A stretch of DNA of 64,000 nucleotides from assembly GCF_024721265.1 (NCBI RefSeq), contig NZ_JAMXOC010000008.1, positions 1-64,000 on the forward strand, read 5' to 3'. This document shows, piece by piece, positions 8,766 through 17,111 of this stretch (position 1 is the first letter of the stretch; each line of letters starts with the position of its first letter). This DNA comes from Ohessyouella blattaphilus (GTDB lineage Bacteria > Bacillota > Clostridia > Lachnospirales > Lachnospiraceae). The translations under genes were made by a program, and so were the position numbers. A model generated the notes under the pieces. It did no database searches. It was not told where the DNA came from and saw only the letters and a program-made list of their open reading frames with translations.

Positions 8766-11132
8766 ATGATTACGTTTAAGGACAATGTTTTTCGCTTATC
8801 CACCAAAAAAACCAGCTATTGCTTTCGCATTACCCCCTTTGGGCATCTAGAACACGTGTATTACGGGGAAAAGATTGATCAGGACCAAGATATCTTGCCT
8901 TTTATACACAAGCGCACGGCTCAGCTGGGCTCTTGTGTAATGTACGACGAAAGCGATGAAACGTATAGCCTAGATACTTTGCCCCTGGAGTGGTCGGGTA
9001 TCGGAAAAGGGGACTATCGCTTAAGTCCTGTGGAGATAAAACGGCCTGGTGGCAATTATACAACCGACTTTGTTTACCGGAGCCACCGACTGCTTCCAGG
9101 GACTATAACATTTCCCGGTCTGCCCAGCGGATACGGGGATGAGGAAGGCTGCACATCTCTAGAGATTACTTTAGAAGACCTGACGGAAAAGGTCAAAGTG
9201 CTTCTTTGTTACACGGTCTTTCACGAGGTGGATGTGATTGCCCGGAAGACAGTGATCGTAAACGCAGGTGAGACGAAGCTGTCGCTTCAAAAGATTATGA
9301 GCTTGCAGCTAGATTTACCCAATGATGATTTTAAGCTTCTGACCTTTAATGGCGGCTGGATCAAGGAGGCCCATAAGCAGATTAGCCCTCTTGGTTACGG
9401 GACGATAGTGAATTCCTCAACCACGGGAGATAGTAGCAATATTCATAATCCCGGCTTCCTAATCGGGAGTGCTTATACGACGGAAGAAACGGGGAGAGCT
9501 TATGGCTTTAACCTAGTATATAGCGGGAACCACTACGGAGCCATTGAACGGAGCAATCACGACTTGGTGCGGATTCAACTGGGTATTAATCCCCATTGTT
9601 TCGAGTGGGTCTTAGATCCAGGAGAGCGTTTTTGTACGCCAGAGGCGGTGATGACTTTTTCGGGCACTGGTTACAACGACCTTTCCAATAATTTTCACCG
9701 TTTTATTAACCACCACATTGTGCGGGGAAACTGGAAGAATCGGGAGCGGCCGGTGTTGCTTAATAACTGGGAGGCCAATTTTTTCAAATTTAATCAGGAG
9801 AAGCTTCTGCGCCTTGCAAGAAAGGGTAAAGAAGTAGGAATCGAGCTGTTTGTCCTGGACGATGGCTGGTTTGGCGCCCGGGATAGCGATAAGGCAGGGT
9901 TAGGTGACTATACGGTAAATAAAAAGAAGCTGCCAGAAGGTCTTAAAAGCTATGCGAAAAAGATCCATGAGCTAGATTTGCTATGCGGTCTGTGGTTTGA
10001 GCCAGAGATGGTTAATTACGATAGTGACTTATACCGGGCACACCCAGAGTACGCTCTTACTACTCCTGGGAAGAAGCCCTCCCTTGGCCGGAACCAGTTG
10101 GTTCTCGATCTTTGTAATCCCCAGGTACGAGACTATATTGTGGAAAACGTGTCCAGAATTCTCGATGAGTGTGAAATAGATTACGTAAAGTGGGATTACA
10201 ACCGCCACATTAGTGACGCTCTTTCTACGACTTTGAATAATCAAGGGGAGTTTTTTCACCGGTATATTCTTGGGCTTTATGAGGTCCTTGAGCGGATCTT
10301 TATTCCTAGACCTCACATCCTTTTTGAAAGCTGTTCTTCGGGAGGCAACCGCTTTGATTTAGGGATGCTCTGCTACTCTCCCCAGATTTGGAGTTCCGAT
10401 GATACGGATCCGATTGAGCGACTAAAGATTCAAGAGGGCTTAAGCTACCTCTATCCGCCCTCGACGATGGGCGCTCATGTAAGCGCTGCGCCTCACCAGC
10501 AAACCTTACGGGACACTCCTTTATCCACGAGATTTAACGTGGCGGCTTTTGGTAGTCTAGGATATGAACTGGACTTACAGCAATTATCCCCAGTGGAACG
10601 AAAGGAAGTAAAAGCCCAAATATCCTTTTATAAGCGTTATCGCCGGACGCTCCAGTACGGGACGTTTCGCCGAGGAGAGCACTATAAGGACAATAAAGTT
10701 ATCTGGCATAGCCTAGCAGTAGACCAAAAAGAAGCCATCAGTGGTTTTTTTCAGACTCTTGCCGGTGCTAGTGAGGGCTTTGACCGGTTACGGATTCCCG
10801 GTCTTATACCGGAGAGCAAATACCGAGTTAAAACAAAAGCCCAGCGTCTTTTTATCAAGCGCTTTGGTGGGTTAGTGAAACACATTATGCCAGTAACGCT
10901 AAACCCTGACGGGGTCATTCTGCGCACAGCCAATCGCCACTATGGGCTAGATGACTGTGTAGAGGAGTATACCCTAACGGGAGCGTTACTTAAAGATAAC
11001 GGTATTCTGCTGAATAATCAATTTGTGGGCAGCTATATCAATGAACACGTGCGAATACTGGGAGATTTTGGTTCCAGCTTGTACGTTACTAGGGAGGTAA
11101 ATGATGAAGAAGAATTACGATCGCCGGAATAA
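8766..11132 (+). CDS. GH36 alpha-galactosidase
   Basis: Releases terminal alpha-1,6-galactose from melibiose, raffinose and stachyose. The nucleophile aspartate is in YVKWDYNRH and the acid/base aspartate in WSSDDTDP; the barrel also shows ELFVLDDGWFG and GLWFEPEMVN. At 788 residues it is somewhat longer than the usual roughly 730; the extra length is at the C-terminus, whose end overlaps the start of the next gene by about 29 nt, suggesting translational coupling. Cytoplasmic. Confidence 0.95.
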   Translation: MITFKDNVFRLSTKKTSYCFRITPFGHLEHVYYGEKIDQDQDILPFIHKRTAQLGSCVMYDESDETYSLDTLPLEWSGIGKGDYRLSPVEIKRPGGNYTTDFVYRSHRLLPGTITFPGLPSGYGDEEGCTSLEITLEDLTEKVKVLLCYTVFHEVDVIARKTVIVNAGETKLSLQKIMSLQLDLPNDDFKLLTFNGGWIKEAHKQISPLGYGTIVNSSTTGDSSNIHNPGFLIGSAYTTEETGRAYGFNLVYSGNHYGAIERSNHDLVRIQLGINPHCFEWVLDPGERFCTPEAVMTFSGTGYNDLSNNFHRFINHHIVRGNWKNRERPVLLNNWEANFFKFNQEKLLRLARKGKEVGIELFVLDDGWFGARDSDKAGLGDYTVNKKKLPEGLKSYAKKIHELDLLCGLWFEPEMVNYDSDLYRAHPEYALTTPGKKPSLGRNQLVLDLCNPQVRDYIVENVSRILDECEIDYVKWDYNRHISDALSTTLNNQGEFFHRYILGLYEVLERIFIPRPHILFESCSSGGNRFDLGMLCYSPQIWSSDDTDPIERLKIQEGLSYLYPPSTMGAHVSAAPHQQTLRDTPLSTRFNVAAFGSLGYELDLQQLSPVERKEVKAQISFYKRYRRTLQYGTFRRGEHYKDNKVIWHSLAVDQKEAISGFFQTLAGASEGFDRLRIPGLIPESKYRVKTKAQRLFIKRFGGLVKHIMPVTLNPDGVILRTANRHYGLDDCVEEYTLTGALLKDNGILLNNQFVGSYINEHVRILGDFGSSLYVTREVNDEEELRSPE

Positions 11133-12477
11133 GTACTGCTTTGGCATCGGCACCATTGGTCGGGACATGTTCTATACGTTAGTGAGCATGTTTATCCTGG
11201 TCTACATTACGGAAGTGCGAATCGTCTCCGATGATATGCTAAAGGTTATTACGGCGGTCTTATTTGTCCTACGGATATTTGATGCTTTCAATGACCCGAT
11301 TATGGGCGTATTAGTGGATAATACCCGCTCAAGGTTTGGCAAGTTTAAGCCAGGGATGCTAATCGGTGCCATTGTGGGTGGCGGTGCCATGGTGATGATG
11401 TTTGCCGATACGAAGCTAGATGGCATGGGTTACGTGGTGATGTTTGCCGTCTGTTATATGCTCTGGGATTTATTCTACGGTCTGAACGACATTGCCTATT
11501 GGTCGATGATGCCAGCGCTTTCTACTGATCAGAAGGTGCGAGAAAGCATCGGCGCCTTCGCTAGAATTTGCGCCAGCATCGGTCTCTTTGCCGTGGTGGT
11601 TGGGCATATTCCAGCGGTTAACGCACTAACGGCAGTGCTAGGCTCCCAGCGGAAGGCTTGGTTTGCCCTAGCTCTTATTGTGACAATTTTAATGCTAGCT
11701 TTTCAGGCGGTTACCCTTATCGGTGTCAAAGAAAATAAAGGGTATTTTAAAGAGGAAGAAAAGACGTCTCTTCGGGAGATGTTTCGCGTCTTATTTAAAA
11801 ATGATCAACTGATGTGGGTAGCGATTTCCATGTCCCTTTTTATGATTGGTTACATGACCACCACCACCTTCGGTGTGCATTTCTTCAAGTATGCGTATGG
11901 CGATGAGAATATGTATTCAATCTTCGCGCTGGTGCTGGGAATCTCTCAGCTGGTGGCCTTCGCCTTCTTCCCGGTATTCTCCAAGCGCTTTAAGCGTAAG
12001 ACCTTATACACCGGCTCGACGATTATGGTAGTGGCAGGCTACGTCCTCTTTTTCTTTTCCCCGATGAATATGGTATTTATCGGCATCGCCGGCGTGCTAA
12101 TCTTCGTGGGAGAAGCTTTTATTCAGCTATTAATGTTGATGTTCCTAGCGGACTCGATTGAATACGGCCAGTTAAAGCTCGGCAAGCGCAATGAAAGCGT
12201 TACCTTTTCTGTACAACCGTTAATCAACAAGATTGGTGGCGCTATTGCTAACGGAGTTCTAGGAATTACCTTGATTATCTCCGGTATCAATGCGGCAAAA
12301 ACACCGGCCGATGTAAGCGCCGGTGGTATTACCTTCTTTAAAATGTCCATGCTTCTAATGCCCCTGGCAGCGATTCTTATCGGCTACTTTATCTGTATGC
12401 GCAAGTTCAAAATCGATGAGAATTACTATGCCGAAATACTGGCGGAACTAAAGGCCAGGGGGGATATAGAAGGGTAG
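11104..12477 (+). CDS. GPH-family sugar:cation symporter (MelB-like)
   Basis: Twelve-helix transporter of the glycoside-pentoside-hexuronide family. The N-terminal helices carry FDAFNDPIMG and NTRSRFGKFKP, the family's cation-binding aspartates and first cytoplasmic loop. It should import the intact oligosaccharides cleaved by the three glycosidases upstream, with Na+ or H+. ATG occurs at both 11101 and 11104; GGGAGG at 11092-11097 is better spaced for 11104. It starts inside the alpha-galactosidase gene and is the last gene of the operon. No clear terminator follows; the convergent ECF gene ends only 2 nt away. Confidence 0.93.
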   Translation: MKKNYDRRNKYCFGIGTIGRDMFYTLVSMFILVYITEVRIVSDDMLKVITAVLFVLRIFDAFNDPIMGVLVDNTRSRFGKFKPGMLIGAIVGGGAMVMMFADTKLDGMGYVVMFAVCYMLWDLFYGLNDIAYWSMMPALSTDQKVRESIGAFARICASIGLFAVVVGHIPAVNALTAVLGSQRKAWFALALIVTILMLAFQAVTLIGVKENKGYFKEEEKTSLREMFRVLFKNDQLMWVAISMSLFMIGYMTTTTFGVHFFKYAYGDENMYSIFALVLGISQLVAFAFFPVFSKRFKRKTLYTGSTIMVVAGYVLFFFSPMNMVFIGIAGVLIFVGEAFIQLLMLMFLADSIEYGQLKLGKRNESVTFSVQPLINKIGGAIANGVLGITLIISGINAAKTPADVSAGGITFFKMSMLLMPLAAILIGYFICMRKFKIDENYYAEILAELKARGDIEG

Positions 12478-12478
12478 T

Positions 12479-13087
12479 CTATTTTTTTATCTGTTTAGAG
12501 ATGATTGCTACGATTGGCGTTGTTATCAGAACGACGATAATGCACTTAAATAGCGTGGAAGTGGATATCGCGGTAATGATTAAGGTGATTGCCGGAGTGC
12601 CAGATTTCTCTAAAATAGCTTTTGCATAAATCAGATAAAGCATTAGGTAGACGCCAAAGGTATTGGTTAAGTTTCCGACAATGATTGCGAGAATATTATA
12701 AATAGTCGCCCGTTTCTTTTTTCCGATCAACTGACAAAGTTTTATTACTCCATAAGTCGTCACGGGGATAAGCAGTCGCGGTAAAATAGAGACTAAAGGG
12801 TTAACAAAAAAAGGATCGAGAATAGAGGCTGGTGAAGTTAGAGCAATAAAAAGGCTAGCCATACCGAAGACTAAGGCGACGATTAGCCCAGATCCAAGCC
12901 CGAGGCAAAGAGTGGCAATGAGAATAGGAATGTGAGCAATGGTAACACTGACAATCGGTAAGGTGATGCGACCGAGGGGCGTATTAATCATTACTAATGT
13001 AATAGCGACTAACATGCCAGTCAAGGCCATTGTTTTTAGAGATTCTGTAGAGTGGTGGTTACTAGTTACGTTTTTAATGTTTTCCAT
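12479..13087 (-). CDS. ECF transporter S component (substrate-binding membrane protein)
   Basis: A 202-residue protein with about six hydrophobic helices. It resembles the S components of energy-coupling factor vitamin transporters: the N-terminal ALTGMLVAITLV helix, a conserved proline-rich turn, then AHIPILIATLCLGLGSG and a small-residue-rich helix that would contact the shared EcfT. No EcfA or EcfT gene is nearby, as expected for group II systems with a shared energizing module. The vitamin cannot be read from the sequence; folate- or pantothenate-type are possible. AGGAGG (minus strand, 13094-13099) precedes the ATG, and a structured leader lies upstream. Confidence 0.75.
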   Translation of the reverse strand: MENIKNVTSNHHSTESLKTMALTGMLVAITLVMINTPLGRITLPIVSVTIAHIPILIATLCLGLGSGLIVALVFGMASLFIALTSPASILDPFFVNPLVSILPRLLIPVTTYGVIKLCQLIGKKKRATIYNILAIIVGNLTNTFGVYLMLYLIYAKAILEKSGTPAITLIITAISTSTLFKCIIVVLITTPIVAIISKQIKK

Positions 13088-13108
13088 AATGAATCCTCCT
13101 ACTACCGT

Positions 13109-13198
13109 TTCGCTCCAAGCGAATACAGTGTATCAATTGGTGAATAGTGACAGCGTTAAGGGGATCCCGTTCCTAATAGATACAAGTCCCACTTAACG
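13109..13198 (-). promoter_or_regulatory. Structured 5' leader of the ECF S-component gene
   Basis: Two hairpins are visible on the minus strand: CGTTAAG pairing with CTTAACG, extended by GGGA/TCCC past a one-base bulge (13154-13198), and a tight TTCGCT-TGG-AGCGAA hairpin (13109-13123) just before the ribosome binding site. Vitamin ECF genes are often riboswitch-controlled. I could not fit this leader to the tetrahydrofolate, preQ1 or TPP consensus. Confidence 0.45.
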
Positions 13199-13266
13199 AC
13201 TATAGTATAGCAAAGTATAAAACGGCATAGGTGTATTTTCTGAGGAACATTATTTAGAGAACGAGA
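13199..13266. other. Short spacer between ECF leader and the mutS2-like terminator
   Basis: No gene is visible. It probably holds the minus-strand promoter of the ECF gene (AT-rich stretch around 13200-13225), but no convincing -35/-10 pair was assigned. Confidence 0.3.
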
Positions 13267-13292
13267 AACACCGCTATTTAGCGGTGTTTTTT
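13267..13292. terminator. Hairpin terminator at the 3' end of the mutS2-like gene
   Basis: AAACACCGCTA and TAGCGGTGTTT pair around a 3-4-nt loop; TTTTTT follows on the plus strand and a T-rich, interrupted tract on the minus strand. The stop codon of the minus-strand gene (13274-13276) lies inside the stem. Confidence 0.75.
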
Positions 13293-15166
13293 CGTTTTTT
13301 GGCATCTTTATCTAATTGTTTTAGCGCTTTTTTAGAGCCTCTTTCTAAATCGCGACGAAGTTTTCGCTTGGAGAAATCTTCGAAAAGGCTTTCAAAATCA
13401 TAATCAGCTGGATATAGTTGCTCCCTTTGCTCCACTAAGGTCACTTTCTTTTGCGGAACTTGGATAAACTGATGATTCAGATAGATGCTAGCGGTGTGAG
13501 AATCCACCATTTCATAAAAGAGCCCAAAATCTTTTTCTTCACTTACTTTAACCCGGTCGCCTTTTTGCAGCACTCTTTCTGCTGGGAACAGCGATTCTTT
13601 TTCGGCAATCTCGGCAAACTCGGCTTTTGCTGTTTCATAGGTAGCATTTGCCAGTAAATTCTTCGCACTCTTTAGTACATCAGGACGAATACCCATTCGC
13701 TTGGCGACAGTCAGGGCGCCACTTTCGCCAGTCTCACCTAAGAGTAGCTGATATTTTGGCAATAAGGTGGCGTGATCAAAATCCATGGCAGCAGTTTCGC
13801 TGTCTTGGTGTTTTCTAGCGTATTCTTTTAACTCACCGTAGTGCGTGGTGGCGAGAATTAAAGCCCCCTTCTGATAGAGGTGTTCTAGGATAGCAATTCC
13901 CAGAGCAGCACCTTCTTTAGGATCGGTACCGCTTCCCAACTCATCAAGGAGTACGAGAGTATTTCTTCCCGCTTTATTTAAGATATGGGAGAGATTACTC
14001 ATATGGGCAGAAAACGTACTGAGAGAGTTCTCCATACTTTGGTTGTCACCGATGTCGATAAGAATGTCATCGAAAAGGCACATATTCGTCTTTTTCTCAC
14101 AGGGAATTAATAACCCAAACATGGTCATCAGCGTTAAGAGTCCTAGGGTCTTTAGGGTAACGGTCTTGCCGCCGGCATTGGCGCCAGTAATGGCTAACAG
14201 GCGAAAATTCTTCCCTAGCTTTAAGGTCAAAGGAACGGCATCCTTTCCCAGGAGAGGATGGGTGACCTGGTCTAGATAGACGTATTCGCACTTGTTAATT
14301 TCTGGTCGTTTTCCGCCGATGGCACTGCTGTAACGAGCCCTAGCAAAGATAAGATCGATTTCTGCAAGGATTTCCATGGAGGCTTTAATTTCTTCCATAT
14401 ACTGAGAAATCAGTCCCGTTAAGTTGGCGAGAATCTGGTAAACCAAAAGATCCTCTTCGCCCTTTTTAAGCTGCAGTTCAGTATTCATCTTGGAGACGCT
14501 ACCTGGTTCCATGAAAGTCGTAATTCCCTTAGCCGACGTCTCGATGACCGTGCCAGCGAATTGATTTTTAAATTCGCTTTTTATGGGAATGGTGTAGTGT
14601 CCATTCTTTACAGAGATAATGCTATCCTGAATAATATCGGCATTATTGCGCAAGCATTTCTGTAAGGCTTTATTAATAGAAGCCTCTAATTCACCAATGG
14701 ACTTTCGAACCTTAGATAGAGCCTTAGAGCAGCTACTATTTACCTGATGACCTTGGATGGATTCGTAAATCTCTTCCTCGATTTCGGTAAATTCTTGTAA
14801 ACCAAGAGCGTAGGAAAGAAGCGTCGGCGCTTCAAAGGCAAATTTGGTAAAGAAGCTCTTTATCTGCCGGAAGCTTCGCAGAAAATCAGCGTATTCGATT
14901 AATTCCTCTACCTCTAGTACGCTTCCTTGGACGACTCGCTTGGTTAGATATTTGATTTTTCCCACTCCCATAAAAGGCGCTTGCTTACCGGCATTTAAGA
15001 GGGTCACAGCTTCACTAGTCTCGGTTAAACGCTTATTGACTGTCTGCAAATTGGTGGAGGGCTCCTTTAATGCTAGGCGCTCTTTCCCTAAATCGCTGGT
15101 AGTTAGAGTTAAGATTCTTTCCTTAATGGCAGTAAATTCTACGGAATTTTGTATTTCTGTATTCAT
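13274..15166 (-). CDS. MutS2-like DNA-binding ATPase lacking the Smr domain
   Basis: MutS-superfamily protein of 630 residues. The C-terminal half has the ABC-type ATPase: Walker A ITGANAGGKTVTLKT, Walker B LVLLDELGSGTDPKEG, and a STFSAHM-type segment between them. The N-terminal half has the helical core and clamp domains typical of MutS2 and no MutS mismatch-recognition domain. Canonical MutS2 is about 780 residues with a C-terminal Smr nuclease domain; here the protein ends in a basic tail (KKALKQLDKDAKKRKN) without it. MutS2 proteins act on branched DNA or collided ribosomes; without Smr this one would bind and remodel but not cut (inference). Its 5' leader is highly structured. Confidence 0.85.
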   Translation of the reverse strand: MNTEIQNSVEFTAIKERILTLTTSDLGKERLALKEPSTNLQTVNKRLTETSEAVTLLNAGKQAPFMGVGKIKYLTKRVVQGSVLEVEELIEYADFLRSFRQIKSFFTKFAFEAPTLLSYALGLQEFTEIEEEIYESIQGHQVNSSCSKALSKVRKSIGELEASINKALQKCLRNNADIIQDSIISVKNGHYTIPIKSEFKNQFAGTVIETSAKGITTFMEPGSVSKMNTELQLKKGEEDLLVYQILANLTGLISQYMEEIKASMEILAEIDLIFARARYSSAIGGKRPEINKCEYVYLDQVTHPLLGKDAVPLTLKLGKNFRLLAITGANAGGKTVTLKTLGLLTLMTMFGLLIPCEKKTNMCLFDDILIDIGDNQSMENSLSTFSAHMSNLSHILNKAGRNTLVLLDELGSGTDPKEGAALGIAILEHLYQKGALILATTHYGELKEYARKHQDSETAAMDFDHATLLPKYQLLLGETGESGALTVAKRMGIRPDVLKSAKNLLANATYETAKAEFAEIAEKESLFPAERVLQKGDRVKVSEEKDFGLFYEMVDSHTASIYLNHQFIQVPQKKVTLVEQREQLYPADYDFESLFEDFSKRKLRRDLERGSKKALKQLDKDAKKRKNTAK

Positions 15167-15228
15167 GATGTATCCTTTCGGTTAAGAATACCTGTCGTTA
15201 TCGAAAACAAATGAAAAAAAGGTAAAAA

Positions 15229-15261
15229 AAGAGATAGTAGCACCTCACCCTACTATCTCTT
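15229..15261 (-). terminator. Leader terminator/attenuator upstream of the mutS2-like gene
   Basis: On the minus strand AAGAGATAGTAG and CTACTATCTCTT form a perfect 12-bp stem around a 9-nt loop, followed at once by a run of T. It lies between the minus-strand promoter (15417-15445) and the gene start (15166), so it would stop transcription before the gene unless it is prevented from forming. Confidence 0.85.
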
Positions 15262-15283
15262 AAAAGCATAATAATTATAGACA

Positions 15284-15362
15284 GGTATCTAAAAGCACGA
15301 CAAATAGACCTTGTGTCACAAGTAGTCATTCGTCATTTATATAGTTGCTTTAGTTAGATACC
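15284..15362 (-). ncRNA. Candidate structured regulatory leader RNA
   Basis: On the minus strand GGTATCTAA (15354-15362) pairs perfectly with TTAGATACC (15284-15292), enclosing AAAGCA/TGCTTT (15346-15351 with 15292-15297) and an apical CTTGT-GAC-ACAAG hairpin (15310-15322) extended by GAC/GTC pairs. This long nested hairpin precedes the leader terminator by about 22 nt, the layout of a riboswitch or attenuator. No T-box, SAM, purine, glycine, c-di-GMP or ydaO consensus was recognised. Confidence 0.55.
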
Positions 15363-15416
15363 AAACACACTCACCAAAATACCTCGTTTGTTTCCTCTTC
15401 ATTTATTTTCAAATCT

Positions 15417-15445
15417 AGTGTAGCCGAAATTCCGGGAAAAATCAA
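15417..15445 (-). promoter_or_regulatory. SigA-type promoter of the mutS2-like leader
   Basis: On the minus strand TTGATT (15440-15445), a 17-bp spacer and TACACT (15417-15422). It fires leftward into the structured leader. Its -35 box is only 6 bp from the -35 of the divergent TMEM175 promoter. Confidence 0.7.
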
Positions 15446-15451
15446 GGGTTG

Positions 15452-15481
15452 TTGACTTTTCCTAGAAACAAGGTATATATA
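15452..15481 (+). promoter_or_regulatory. SigA-type promoter of the TMEM175-like gene
   Basis: TTGACT (15452-15457), then TATATA at 15474 or 15476 with a 16- or 18-bp spacer. It lies about 30 nt before the ATG at 15509 and rules out the upstream in-frame start at 15449. Confidence 0.7.
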
Positions 15482-15508
15482 GTAAGTAGAGAAAAGGAGA
15501 AAAAACGT

Positions 15509-16096
15509 ATGACAAAATCTCGTATTGAAGCCTTTACGGATGCAGTGATCGCTATCGTAATGACCATCCTAGTGTTGGAATTACACATTCCTGTCGGTGA
15601 TAGCTTTTCTGCCTTCGCAGGGATGGAACATCAATTTATTATCTATCTAATATCCTTTTGTGTCTTAGCAATATACTGGAACAACCATCATCATCTTTTT
15701 CAGCTAGTAAAGAGAGTGGACGGCTTGGTTCTCTGGGCTAATAATTTCCTGATTTTAGCGCTCTCAATTCTGCCCTTTGCTACGTCTTGGGTAAGTGACC
15801 ACCCATTGTCTTTAGCACCTCAAGTCATTTATGGCTGTGTCATCCTCTTAGCGGACTTTGCGTACCTGCTATTGGGGCGTGCACTTGTGCGCGCAAATTC
15901 CCAGACCCCTCAGCTTAAGGCTCTTTTTACCGGGTATAAAAAGCTGTATCTAAGTATTGGTCTTAATATATTCGCCTTGGTGGTAGGTTATTTCGTACAT
16001 CCAGTTCTTATTATTGTTCTTGATGCCTTTGTGTTATTGTTATGGGTTATTCCCGAAAGAATAATTGAAAAAACGATTGATCAACCAAAGGAGTAG
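15509..16096 (+). CDS. TMEM175 family potassium channel-like protein (DUF1211)
   Basis: A 195-residue membrane protein with about six helices. The first helix carries RIEAFTDAVIAIVMTILVLEL, a close variant of the TMEM175 filter-helix signature (R-x3-F-[ST]-D-x2-x-A-I). Bacterial homologues form tetrameric K+-permeable leak channels. AAAAGGAG precedes the ATG at 15509, which sits just after a strong promoter. The next gene begins 37 nt later and may be cotranscribed. Confidence 0.88.
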   Translation: MTKSRIEAFTDAVIAIVMTILVLELHIPVGDSFSAFAGMEHQFIIYLISFCVLAIYWNNHHHLFQLVKRVDGLVLWANNFLILALSILPFATSWVSDHPLSLAPQVIYGCVILLADFAYLLLGRALVRANSQTPQLKALFTGYKKLYLSIGLNIFALVVGYFVHPVLIIVLDAFVLLLWVIPERIIEKTIDQPKE

Positions 16097-16133
16097 GTGA
16101 AAGAAATCGACATTTTGTTAAGGAGAAGATAAG

Positions 16134-16787
16134 ATGCAAAAACGCAGCAAAAAAGAAATCCTAATTCGTATAGTAATTCTTTTAGTCGGCCTGACAATCG
16201 CTCATTTAGGTGTTACCTTATTCATTTTGACGAATTTAGGTGCAGACCCATTTAATGTACTGGTGCAAGGGGTGTATGTGACTTTATCAGAGACCACGGG
16301 ATGGGCTTTTCTAACTCATGGACGCGTCCATATAGCAATCAGCTTTTTGATTATTGCCATTTTGTTAGTGGTAGATCGCAGTTATATTAAGATTGGCACC
16401 TTTCTCTGTATGATTTGTGGCGGTCCGATTATTGACGGGTTTACGGTTCTGCTTGCTAATCTACAGATTGAGTCATTTTCACTCTGGGGAAAAATTATTG
16501 TCTTAGCCTTAGGATGCGCCATTCTTGCCTACGGCATGACCATTGTTATTCAATCAGATGCAGGAACGGGACCTAATGATTTGGTTGCGCTAGTAATAAG
16601 TGAAAAATCGCATCAGAAATTCAGCATTATTCGTATTCTGACGGATGCAGTTTTCGTCCTAGTGGGATTTCTTCTAGGCGGGAAGTTTGGCGTAGGCACA
16701 ATCATCTGTGTCTTTATGATTGGGCCTGTTGCAGGCATCTTCTTACCTATTAATAAGAAAATAGTGGCCGCTTTTATACCCCTGTAG
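16134..16787 (+). CDS. YczE/YitT-like integral membrane protein
   Basis: 217 residues with about five to six hydrophobic helices. It shows the family pattern of YczE-type proteins: FILTNLGADPFNVLVQG after helix 1 and IQSDAGTGPNDLVALVIS after helix 4, two related GxDP/GxGPNDL segments. Function is unknown; Bacillus YczE is linked to lipopeptide production but no such genes are here. AAGGAG precedes the ATG. Confidence 0.8.
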   Translation: MQKRSKKEILIRIVILLVGLTIAHLGVTLFILTNLGADPFNVLVQGVYVTLSETTGWAFLTHGRVHIAISFLIIAILLVVDRSYIKIGTFLCMICGGPIIDGFTVLLANLQIESFSLWGKIIVLALGCAILAYGMTIVIQSDAGTGPNDLVALVISEKSHQKFSIIRILTDAVFVLVGFLLGGKFGVGTIICVFMIGPVAGIFLPINKKIVAAFIPL

Positions 16788-16803
16788 ATTAACAGAACTA
16801 TTG

Positions 16804-16836
16804 ACATCGGAGTATGCTCCGATGTTATGCTGTTTT
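16804..16836 (+). terminator. Terminator after the yczE-like gene
   Basis: ACATCGGAG (16804-16812) and CTCCGATGT (16817-16825) form a perfect 9-bp stem with a TATG loop; a weak T tract (TGTTTT) follows. The insertion sequence begins right after it. Confidence 0.65.
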
Positions 16837-16935
16837 GGGTAGTGTCAAATAACCTATGAAAACTTAGAGCCTAAAAAAAGGCTCGCTTGAACCTTGAAAA
16901 CTGTAAAATATATTCTTTTTGGTAACGTCCGCCAC

Positions 16936-17055
16936 CCTTGACAGCATGGCAAAGCAATGCTGTAACGTCATCACCGACGGCGAAGAAACTCAAGAGCAGA
17001 ATTCTTCTTCGTCGAAATCACAGCACTGTAGCATTGCTTTTTCATGCCATCAAGG
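16936..17055 (-). other. Long imperfect hairpin inside the insertion sequence
   Basis: Arms 16936-16965 and 17026-17055 are inverted repeats of 30 nt matching at roughly 24 positions; an inner pair (16975-16987 with 17002-17014, CGAAGAA/TTCTTCG core) extends the structure. It lies between the transposase stop codon and the left inverted repeat, so it would form in the 3' untranslated region of the transposase mRNA or in single-stranded DNA. Confidence 0.6.
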
Positions 17056-17111
17056 GCAAGCCCTTCGGGGTGGCTATGTATTTACCTCTGGCTCTTAAAT
17101 CTAAGAACAGA

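Noticed and set aside
13109-13198. Tetrahydrofolate riboswitch for the ECF S component
   Set aside because: GTTAAGTG is reminiscent, but the conserved flanking stems and the rest of the consensus could not be matched by eye.
15229-15261. T-box-like AGGGTG in the loop of the mutS2-like leader terminator
   Set aside because: The sequence continues AGGTGCTAC instead of a GG(T/A)ACCGCG-type T-box, there is no specifier stem with the AGTA motif, and the downstream gene is not amino-acid related.
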